6,360 nt of DNA. Source: Succinatimonas hippei (lineage in GTDB: Bacteria > Pseudomonadota > Gammaproteobacteria > Enterobacterales > Succinivibrionaceae). The translations under genes were made by a program, and so were the position numbers. Below the pieces are notes generated by a model. It saw only the letters and a list, made by a program, of their open reading frames with translations, ran no database searches and had not been told where the DNA came from. Below, one piece after another: positions 1 through 4,827 of this stretch. Each line of letters begins with the position of its first letter. The stretch's first letter is position 1. The stretch is taken from positions 1 through 6,360 of the forward strand of contig SFGV01000094.1 in the NCBI GenBank assembly GCA_004557545.1, in the 5' to 3' direction.

Positions 1-133
1 GGGTCCCAAAAGGACCACGTACTATCAGGACAAGACCTATGAGGTGACTGCCATGATGCTCAGGCAGGCTGGTTTTTAAAAAGCGCCTCCGCGCGAGGAG
101 GAAGAAATCATAAAACTAACTGATCAAGTACGG
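1..133 (-). mobile_element. End of a second IS4-family copy, truncated by the window edge
   Basis: This stretch is the reverse complement of 4638-4770 with one difference (base 100 against 4671). By analogy with that copy it is the left (transposase-upstream) end of an IS4-family element lying on the minus strand, with its outer tip at 133 and its transposase gene running leftward out of the window. The tip CTGATCAAGTACGG (120-133) is the same 14-bp terminal repeat found at both ends of the element at 4638-6261, and the inner block 105-115 also matches. Only the leader is visible, so I cannot tell whether this copy has an intact transposase. Together with the right-hand element it brackets the four-gene cargo. 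Confidence 0.65.
1..133. repeat. Long inverted repeat, left arm (partner 4638-4770)
   Basis: All 133 bases pair with 4638-4770 in inverted orientation, with one mismatch by direct reading. The match begins at the first base of the window, so it very probably continues to the left. The inner boundary is sharp: after base 133 the sequence goes on GTCGATG, whereas the partner, read in the same direction, goes on TTGCAGC. Near-identity implies recent duplication or ongoing gene conversion, and homologous recombination between the arms could invert the 4.5-kb cargo. Confidence 0.9.
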
Positions 134-174
134 GTCGATGACGCTGCATTACTAACAGGAGTTGTCCCAAACGG

Positions 175-200
175 CAAGGCGGCAGGCGCCTGCCGCCTTG
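175..200 (-). terminator. Perfect 26-bp palindrome after the activator gene, likely terminator
   Basis: CAAGGCGGCAGGC is followed at once by its exact reverse complement, giving a GC-rich 13-bp-arm hairpin that starts 12 bases past the activator stop codon. Read on the minus strand the 3' side continues with CCGTTT, so the U-tract is short and interrupted. It fits a transcript-end hairpin for the minus-strand operon, intrinsic with a poor tail or a 3'-end stabiliser. A protein-binding palindrome cannot be excluded. Confidence 0.5.
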
Positions 201-212
201 TCCTGCCTGCCC

Positions 213-1850
213 TCATGCGTTGCTAATGCCTAGCCTATTCCTGAGGGTGTTGAACTTGCTCAAGGTAAGTCCAAGACTCCTGGCCGCGCCGCTTGCATTG
301 CCATTGGAATTGGACAGGGCCGTCTTTATGAACGTCTTCTCATGGGATTCAACCCATGCTTCGAGATCGGTCGGAGGAGCGGCAAGCGATGGCGCGGCAG
401 ATCCCGGAATATTGCTTACGTAGGCGTCTATCTCATCCCTGGTGACCATGCTCTTGTTGCGGAAGCGGGCGAGATTGCAGGCAAGCAGCAGCACGTGATC
501 CATCTCGCGGACGTTGCCTGGCCAGGCGTAGGACCTGCAGAACTCCACCGCATCCTCGCTCAGGCGCACGTGCTCCTTGAGCAATGGCTCGCGCTCGGCG
601 ATCTGCTCCAGCACGCTTTTGAGAAGCTCCTCAAATGCGGCCTGATCGGTTCTTGCAATGTCGCGCAGGGGCTGGAGCTTGAGCGGGCACATTGCCAGGC
701 GGTAGTAGAGATCCTCCCGGAACGTGCCCTTTCTCACCGAATCGAGCAGGTTGCGGTTGGTCGCAGCAATGATCCTCACCTTGCTGATGTCGTAGGTCGC
801 ATTGTCGCCCAGCCTCTGGGCCCTGTGCTCTTGAAGCGCCCTCAGCAGCACCGACTGCATCTCAAGCGGGATCTCGCCGACCTCGTCGAGAAAGAGCGTG
901 CCTCCGTTCTTGTCCATGGCGGCAGTGCCGAATAGCCCGGGCATGTCCTGAACCGCTCCGGTGTAGGAACCTTTCTTGGCGCCGAAGAGCTCCGCCCTGA
1001 ACATCTGGCCGTCACCGCGGGCAAGCTCCGCGCAGTTGGCAACCACGAAGCTCCTGTCCGCCACATTCTTGCCCTCATCGCGCCCAAAAGCCTGGCGGCA
1101 TCCTCTGTGGAACTTGTAGGCAAAGCGGGTCTTGCCCACCCCGGATTCGCCCAGTATCAGGATGTTGACCGACCTGATCGGTCCGTAGAGCCTGATGCTC
1201 TCCTCCAGCATCTTTGAAGCTGCGGTGCTCCTGCCTGCCAGAGGAGGATTGCTTCCCAGCGAGAACGGCGTGGAATAAGGCACCTTGACCTGTTCGAAGC
1301 ATTGGCCTCCTTCCTTGACGAACTCTGGCCTCAGGGTCTTGTAGAGCCGGCACGATGGGAAGTTCAATGGCGCATAGAGCAGCGTGCAGGCCTGCATCGC
1401 CGGAGTGCCGGGCGACAGGTTGAAGACCATGCGGTTGCTCTCCTCTGCCTTGGCTTTGCCAAGCCGGAACTTGTCAAGGAAGGCGAGGAGCTCCTCGTAA
1501 TCCGTGGGATCCTCGACTCCACTGTCGACAATCTCGATCGAAGCCTCGGTGCCGCGGGCGACCCACTCCTTCATGGCCTCGGCATCAGGCTCGTAGAACG
1601 CGCTTGAGAGAAGGAAGATCTTCTGCGCCGGCATGTCGTCGGTGAGCGATCTAACTGGGCCGTTCTCGCCGTGCCTTTCAACGAAGTTCCGGCTGAGCTT
1701 GTCGGCGTACTTGCTAACGCCTGGCGTAGTCTCGAGCCCTTGGCTCAGGCGCCACGCGTTCATGCTGTTGATGTCCGTAGTGCCAAACCAGGAAATTATG
1801 ATCGCCCCGTGCGCCGCGCGGGGAAGCCTGACCTGCTGCTTGTCAGCCAT
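213..1850 (-). CDS. CARF-domain sigma-54 activator (RtcR-like bacterial enhancer-binding protein), 545 aa
   Basis: Cytoplasmic transcription activator with three parts. Residues about 1-190 form a CARF-like sensor, with GTTD near residue 24 and NLSPGTPAMQ at 144-153. The AAA+ sigma-54 contact ATPase follows: Walker A GESGVGKT (234-241), loop GSYTGA (294-299, for the usual GAFTGA), Walker B LFLDEVGE (319-326), arginine-finger region FREDLYYRL (377-385) and sensor II WPGNVRE (443-449). The C-terminus (about 505-545) is a Fis-type helix-turn-helix. RtcR, activator of the RNA-repair rtcBA operon, has the same CARF-AAA+-HTH order, but this sensor motif looks more like Csm6 than RtcR. I start at the ATG at 1850, with AGGAGAGG nine bases upstream; a TTG two codons earlier (1856) is in frame but less well placed. 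The gene is last in a minus-strand row behind a sigma-54 promoter that it may itself activate. The ligand is unknown. Class assignment is firm; the cyclic-oligonucleotide role is inferred. Confidence 0.93.
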   Translation of the reverse strand: MADKQQVRLPRAAHGAIIISWFGTTDINSMNAWRLSQGLETTPGVSKYADKLSRNFVERHGENGPVRSLTDDMPAQKIFLLSSAFYEPDAEAMKEWVARGTEASIEIVDSGVEDPTDYEELLAFLDKFRLGKAKAEESNRMVFNLSPGTPAMQACTLLYAPLNFPSCRLYKTLRPEFVKEGGQCFEQVKVPYSTPFSLGSNPPLAGRSTAASKMLEESIRLYGPIRSVNILILGESGVGKTRFAYKFHRGCRQAFGRDEGKNVADRSFVVANCAELARGDGQMFRAELFGAKKGSYTGAVQDMPGLFGTAAMDKNGGTLFLDEVGEIPLEMQSVLLRALQEHRAQRLGDNATYDISKVRIIAATNRNLLDSVRKGTFREDLYYRLAMCPLKLQPLRDIARTDQAAFEELLKSVLEQIAEREPLLKEHVRLSEDAVEFCRSYAWPGNVREMDHVLLLACNLARFRNKSMVTRDEIDAYVSNIPGSAAPSLAAPPTDLEAWVESHEKTFIKTALSNSNGNASGAARSLGLTLSKFNTLRNRLGISNA

Positions 1851-1859
1851 TGTCAAATT

Positions 1860-1867
1860 CCTCTCCT
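1860..1867 (-). promoter_or_regulatory. Ribosome binding site that decides the activator start
   Basis: On the minus strand AGGAGAGG lies nine bases before the ATG at 1850, favouring that start over the in-frame TTG at 1856. The same AGGAGAG core precedes the other two minus-strand genes (2543-2549 and 2854-2860), consistent with the three being one expression unit. Confidence 0.65.
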
Positions 1868-1904
1868 GCCTTCATTGCTCTTATTTTAATGAAGATGTCC
1901 GCTC

Positions 1905-1928
1905 CCGCGCCACCTGAAAGCGGCGCGG
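1905..1928 (-). other. Hairpin between the exported-protein gene and the activator gene
   Basis: CCGCGCC (1905-1911) and GGCGCGG (1922-1928) are exact inverted arms around a 10-base loop. They lie 13 bases past the exported-protein stop. No U-run follows on the minus strand, so this is not a clear terminator; it may be an mRNA processing or stability element lowering activator expression. A minus-strand TAAAAT (1883-1888) could be a -10 box for a private activator promoter, but I see no convincing -35 partner. Confidence 0.35.
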
Positions 1929-1941
1929 CAGTGCTTCTGTC

Positions 1942-2538
1942 CTAAAGCAGATCCTCCCTCGCCCTAGCCTGCTCCTGTTCCTTCTCTCTCTCCTGGGAGT
2001 CAATGAAGTCCTGGAACGAATCGCTCATGTACGTGAGCGTGCCCTGGAAGGACATGTGCGGCGCATCGATGATGATCTTGCCCCAGGAAGTCTTCCACTC
2101 GGCGTAGCAGTTGCCCACATAGGGGCGCTGGAGCTTGCGAGGCTTGCCGTACTTCTTGCGGATGTCCCTTACGTAGCTGTCGAAGTTGCTGCCGCCGAAG
2201 TCCATCTCGAAGGTCAGGTCAACCACGTCGACGACCCCGGATCCGAAGTTGACCATCAGCGAGGGGTTGCCAGGAAGCCCTGAGAAACACTGGGTGCCAG
2301 ATGAAACCTTGTAGAGGTGGTTCGCCTCGCCGGATATGCTGCCCTCGCAGCCTTGGAAGTGCTCGTTGTAGCCTGCGAGGAAATCCTCCCTGGTAGTCTG
2401 GCCGGGGACAATGAAGCCCAGCACGGTGCGAGGCCCGGAGCTGGCCTTGGCGCCGCTCCTGGCCCAAGCTGCGCCATGGGCTGCTGCAACGGCGATAGTG
2501 AAGATGACGATGGTCTTGATGATGTCCTTTGCGTTCAT
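1942..2538 (-). CDS. Exported protein of unknown function, 198 aa
   Basis: I do not recognise the family. Residues 1-26 are a classical Sec signal peptide: K4 and K8, a hydrophobic core IVIFTIAVAAA and a likely cleavage after AWA (24-26). The mature part should lie in the periplasm or be secreted. It contains VPGQTTREDF (44-53), three cysteines (64, 84, 144), a beta-rich middle (VDVVDLTFEMDF) and FDSYVRDIRKKYGKP (119-133). The last 20 residues are highly charged and probably helical (SQEREKEQEQARARED). The GQTTRED and KKYGKP segments faintly recall small periplasmic BamE/SmpA-like folds, but that is only a guess. Start ATG at 2538 follows AGGAGAG. It sits between the small hydrophobic protein and the CARF activator, so it is probably induced with them from the sigma-54 promoter. 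An odd cysteine count leaves at least one thiol free or paired with a partner. Confidence 0.85.
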   Translation of the reverse strand: MNAKDIIKTIVIFTIAVAAAHGAAWARSGAKASSGPRTVLGFIVPGQTTREDFLAGYNEHFQGCEGSISGEANHLYKVSSGTQCFSGLPGNPSLMVNFGSGVVDVVDLTFEMDFGGSNFDSYVRDIRKKYGKPRKLQRPYVGNCYAEWKTSWGKIIIDAPHMSFQGTLTYMSDSFQDFIDSQEREKEQEQARAREDLL

Positions 2539-2610
2539 GGTTCTCTCCTGGTTTAGGCTGTTTTAACTTTATGTTTGCCAAAGATATGAAAGAAAGCAGC
2601 GCGGCCGCAG

Positions 2611-2629
2611 GCGGCGGGCATTCCGCCGC
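2611..2629 (-). other. GC-rich hairpin after the small-protein gene, possible attenuator or processing site
   Basis: GCGGCGG (2611-2617) and CCGCCGC (2623-2629) are exact arms around a five-base loop, starting 13 bases past the small-protein stop on the minus strand. A competing fold is possible because GCATT, just upstream in the transcript, can pair with AATGC in this hairpin's loop. No U-tract follows directly, so it is unlikely to be a full terminator. It may set the ratio of the first gene to downstream genes. Confidence 0.35.
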
Positions 2630-2641
2630 TTGCGCAATGCC

Positions 2642-2848
2642 TTAGCGCCTGACCCCGTTCCAGAGGGCGCGGAAGGCCACGACAGCCCCTGTGTAATGCG
2701 ATATGGGATCGAGCGCCACACCGCCGACCAAGCCGATCAGGCTTGTCGCCATCGCCGCGTAGTAGGCGCAGTCCACGGCATTGCCTAGGATGAGCCTGGC
2801 CTCGGAGACCAAAGTGGCGGAGGTGTTGCTGATTACGGTGATGTGCAT
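2642..2848 (-). CDS. Small hydrophobic, probably membrane-inserted protein, 68 aa
   Basis: I do not recognise this protein. From the ATG at 2848 it has a short polar N-terminus (MHITVISNTSATLVSEARL), a hydrophobic segment at about 28-46 (AYYAAMATSLIGLVGGVAL), a brief DPISHYTG turn, a second apolar stretch AVVAF and a basic end (RALWNGVRR). That suggests one or two membrane passes with a positive C-terminal tail. The 2848 start is chosen because AGGAGAG lies at 2854-2860; an upstream in-frame ATG at 2929 would lie above the sigma-54 promoter and outside its transcript. It is the first gene after that promoter, so it should be the most strongly induced product. Size, hydrophobicity and the CARF context fit a membrane-acting effector or toxin, but that function is inference. 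A small signalling or anchoring subunit for the exported protein is an alternative. Confidence 0.7.
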   Translation of the reverse strand: MHITVISNTSATLVSEARLILGNAVDCAYYAAMATSLIGLVGGVALDPISHYTGAVVAFRALWNGVRR

Positions 2849-2895
2849 TGTTGCTCTCCTTTGCTGTCTCTTGTTCTTTGCTGTGCCATGAATAG

Positions 2896-2911
2896 AGCAC
2901 TGAACGTGCCA
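2896..2911 (-). promoter_or_regulatory. Sigma-54 (RpoN) promoter for the minus-strand operon
   Basis: On the minus strand the sequence reads TGGCACGTTCAGTGCT. The -24 element TGGCACG is a full consensus match, the GG-to-GC spacing is exactly ten bases, and the -12 element GTGCT differs from TTGCT at one base. Transcription would begin near 2885, leaving a leader of about 37 bases before the ATG at 2848. A sigma-54 promoter needs an AAA+ activator, and one is encoded in the same gene row. I found no comparable site facing the plus-strand gene. Confidence 0.8.
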
Positions 2912-2912
2912 A

Positions 2913-2953
2913 CTTTGGTTGAAAAGCAATAATCAGCCAGCAATGCTTTGGTT
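2913..2953. repeat. Direct repeat CTTTGGTT x2, candidate activator-binding sites
   Basis: CTTTGGTT occurs at 2913-2920 and exactly again at 2946-2953, 33 bases apart (about three helical turns), just upstream of the sigma-54 -24 element. The first copy belongs to a small palindrome CCAACTTTGG (2909-2918) overlapping the -24 box. AAAGCA and TGCTTT form an imperfect inverted pair across the interval. Enhancer sites usually lie 80-200 bp upstream, so these are rather close. Candidate only. Confidence 0.3.
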
Positions 2954-3151
2954 TAATTAGAATTGATCTTAAAATGAGATGTGCTTTCAGAGAGATTGGG
3001 GCGCAGTCTGTCTTTGAGATTTTTCGCAAACTTCAAGATTTTTACCAAATAGAGCACCTGCTGCGCGCATGTCCAGAAGATGATGGCTTGAGGGAAATGG
3101 CCAGCAGCGCAAAATCTCATGGCAGACCGACTGGCGCTTTTGATTTTCAAG

Positions 3152-3165
3152 GCGGACTTGTCCGC
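3152..3165. promoter_or_regulatory. Perfect palindrome GCGGAC-TT-GTCCGC, candidate operator or enhancer
   Basis: Six-base exact arms around TT lie 21-34 bases before the Csm6-like start codon and about 240 bp upstream of the sigma-54 -24 box. It could be an operator or 5'-leader hairpin for the RNase gene, or a distant dimer site for the Fis-type HTH. It could also arise by chance. Confidence 0.3.
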
Positions 3166-3185
3166 AAATCCTCCAAGGGGGCTTT

Positions 3186-4607
3186 ATGGGAAACAGAACC
3201 TTTCTCTTCTCGCCGGTAGGGAGCAACGACCCTTTCGGCAGCAACAACGGTTTCGATGGATCGATGCTGCACATCATCAGGCAGCGCGCTCCCGACGCTG
3301 TCTTTCTCTATTTCAGCGCCGCTATGGTTCCGAACAGAGACAACTGCTGCAATGCGATCAAGGAACTCTCCAAATTGCTCGTGCGTCCGGTTCCCAGGAT
3401 CGAGTGCATTGAGGACAAGGACAACCTGAACCCCCAGGAGCATGACAAGTACTATCGGGCTTTCAGCAGGATCATCAAGGAGCAGATCATCCCATCGATG
3501 ACAGATGGCGACGAGCTCATCCTTAATATCTCGTCAGGCACGCCCGGGATGAAGGGCGCCCTGCTCGTGCTCGGATCGCTAGGCGAGATAAAATGCCAGT
3601 GCGTGCGCGTAGATTTCAACAAGAACATCATCGAGCACCCTTGGGCTGGGCGCACGCTCCCGCATGAGGAGATTGCAAAGAAGCTTGCGAACTCTCCAGA
3701 AAACAGCGACCGCACCAGAACCGAGATTCTTGAAAACCTCATCTACATCACCCAGCGCCGGCAGATTGCCGAGTTTGTCAAGAGTTACGACTACGATGCC
3801 GCGTACTCCATGGCAAAAGGTCTCGACGCTGCGCTTACCGCGCCATACATCGACTGGCTTGCCGCAGCCAGGGATAGATCGCACCTGATGCTCGAGAAGG
3901 TCCGTAATTTCGAGCGCTTATCCCATGCCAAGCTTCTTCCGTTCGAAGGACCTGAGGCGAACATGTTCGAGTATGCTCTCGAATGCGACCTCAAGCTCAG
4001 GCGCGGCGAGCTTGCGGACTTCATCCGCTCGCTCTCGCCGCTCATCTTCGACTTGTTCAGGCTTACCTGCGAAGCCAACACGCCCGTCACAGAGCAGTTC
4101 TTGGATAAGTTCACCTTCAAGAGCAAAAGAAATGGCGCCTTGTGCTGGGATCGTGCAAAACTGGAGTCAGAGTCAGATGGCGGAAACGATATGGCGTCAA
4201 AAGTGCTGGATGTTTTCCGGAAGACTTACAAGAACGGCCAATGGAACCAGCCGATCCGCGGCCAAATTCTTGTCACATCAGACAATTTCTGTCACATCAT
4301 TAAAGTGTTCAGCGATAACGCACTGCTTAAGGACGACATAGTCAGGATGCGTGACAGAGTCGAAAGCACCGTGCGCAACTGCGCTGCGCACCAGATGGTA
4401 TCCGTGAACGATAATAAAATCAAAAAGATGACATTTGATCCAAACACCAATCGGTCGATGTCATCGCGCGACATAATGAGCTTGATAAAGAGGATTTTCT
4501 CATACACTTCATATGGCATAGGTTCGGGAGATCCTGCTTGGGACTCATATGATGCAATGAACAGGATCATTGTTGCAAAGCTCAACGAATCGCCCCGTGA
4601 AGCATGA
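3186..4607 (+). CDS. csm6-like: Csm6-like CARF-HEPN ribonuclease, 473 aa
   Basis: Csm6 and Csx1 proteins are cytoplasmic RNases. Their CARF domain binds cyclic oligoadenylate made by Cas10 of type III CRISPR systems, and this activates a dimeric HEPN domain that cuts single-stranded RNA. Here the N-terminal domain (about 1-155) has the Csm6-type start FLFSPVGSNDPF (6-17) and the ligand-site motif LNISSGTPGM (113-122). A helical linker follows, and the C-terminal HEPN part carries RNCAAH (397-402), an R-x4-H active-site motif with R397 and H402. Length is close to typical Csm6. The start ATG has AAGGGGG a few bases upstream, and the next in-frame methionine would cut into the CARF strand. It is divergent from the CARF-activator operon and followed within 30 bp by an IS. 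No cas gene is nearby, so it is an orphan or acts with a signal made elsewhere. Family assignment is strong; the activating ligand is inferred. Confidence 0.92.
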   Translation: MGNRTFLFSPVGSNDPFGSNNGFDGSMLHIIRQRAPDAVFLYFSAAMVPNRDNCCNAIKELSKLLVRPVPRIECIEDKDNLNPQEHDKYYRAFSRIIKEQIIPSMTDGDELILNISSGTPGMKGALLVLGSLGEIKCQCVRVDFNKNIIEHPWAGRTLPHEEIAKKLANSPENSDRTRTEILENLIYITQRRQIAEFVKSYDYDAAYSMAKGLDAALTAPYIDWLAAARDRSHLMLEKVRNFERLSHAKLLPFEGPEANMFEYALECDLKLRRGELADFIRSLSPLIFDLFRLTCEANTPVTEQFLDKFTFKSKRNGALCWDRAKLESESDGGNDMASKVLDVFRKTYKNGQWNQPIRGQILVTSDNFCHIIKVFSDNALLKDDIVRMRDRVESTVRNCAAHQMVSVNDNKIKKMTFDPNTNRSMSSRDIMSLIKRIFSYTSYGIGSGDPAWDSYDAMNRIIVAKLNESPREA

Positions 4608-4633
4608 GCGCTTGCACGCCATGGGCGGGCGCT
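4607..4633 (+). terminator. Weak hairpin at the end of the Csm6-like gene
   Basis: AGCGC (4607-4611) and GCGCT (4629-4633) pair around an inner CGCC-ATG-GGCG stem, beginning at the stop codon. No U-tract follows and the IS begins five bases later, so the natural terminator may have been removed or replaced by IS leader sequence. Confidence 0.25.
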
Positions 4634-4637
4634 GCAA

Positions 4638-4666
4638 CCGTACTTGATCAGTTAGTTTTATGATTT
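4638..4666. repeat. Left terminal inverted repeat of the IS4-family element
   Basis: Pairs with 6233-6261 at 26 of 29 positions; mismatches are confined to a four-base block after the first 14 bases. The same tip occurs at 105-133 in the left IS copy. Confidence 0.8.
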
Positions 4667-4676
4667 CTTCATCCTC

Positions 4677-4693
4677 GCGCGGAGGCGCTTTTT
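4677..4693 (+). terminator. Possible read-in terminator in the IS leader
   Basis: GCGC-GGAG-GCGC is followed directly by TTTTT; an alternative stem is CCTC (4673-4676) with GAGG (4682-4685). Hairpins of this kind near IS ends can block transcription entering from outside and here could also end the Csm6-like transcript. The stem is short, so support is weak. Confidence 0.35.
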
Positions 4694-4827
4694 AAAAACC
4701 AGCCTGCCTGAGCATCATGGCAGTCACCTCATAGGTCTTGTCCTGATAGTACGTGGTCCTTTTGGGACCCCGGCGGTGATGCCCGTGGCACCGAGCCTCA
4801 GGGTCGCGCATCTCTTGAGCTTTCTCA

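Larger units (their letters stand above)
2849..3185. promoter_or_regulatory. Divergent control region between the operon and the Csm6-like gene
   Basis: This 337-bp stretch holds no gene I can support and is AT-richer than its neighbours. It contains the minus-strand sigma-54 promoter, the CTTTGGTT repeats, an AT-rich tract near 2951-2975 and a palindrome near the Csm6-like start. A possible but weak sigma-70 promoter for the plus strand is TTGGTT (2948-2953) with TAAAAT (2970-2975), spaced 16. No clear IHF site was found. The arrangement suggests basal transcription of the RNase gene and sigma-54-dependent induction of the opposite operon. Confidence 0.55.
4638..4770. repeat. Long inverted repeat, right arm (partner 1-133)
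   Basis: Reverse complement of 1-133 with one mismatch (4671 against 100). It comprises the left terminal repeat and most of the leader of the IS4-family element. It ends here only because the partner reaches the window edge. Confidence 0.9.

Noticed and set aside
342..935. 197-codon plus-strand open frame
   Set aside because: Lies antisense within the AAA+ coding region, shows no recognisable domain and reflects GC-rich third positions of the real gene.
2849..2929. Longer start (ATG at 2929) for the small hydrophobic protein
   Set aside because: It would lie upstream of the sigma-54 promoter, lacks a good ribosome binding site, and the added residues are polar and unlike the rest.
3070..3105. 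GG-N10-GC match on the plus strand (GG-GAAATGGCCA-GC) as a second sigma-54 promoter for the Csm6-like gene
   Set aside because: Only the spacing fits; the -24 element lacks TGGCAC and the -12 element lacks TTGC.
4692..4827. Minus-strand open frame of about 45 codons ending MLRQAGF-stop, with the same frame at 1-79 on the plus strand, resembling a transposase C-terminus
   Set aside because: It lies inside the leader of the IS4-family element, has stops just upstream near 4830-4860 and no start context. The terminal repeats at 4638 and 6261 explain the region better as one IS. It could still be a relic of an older gene captured in the leader.
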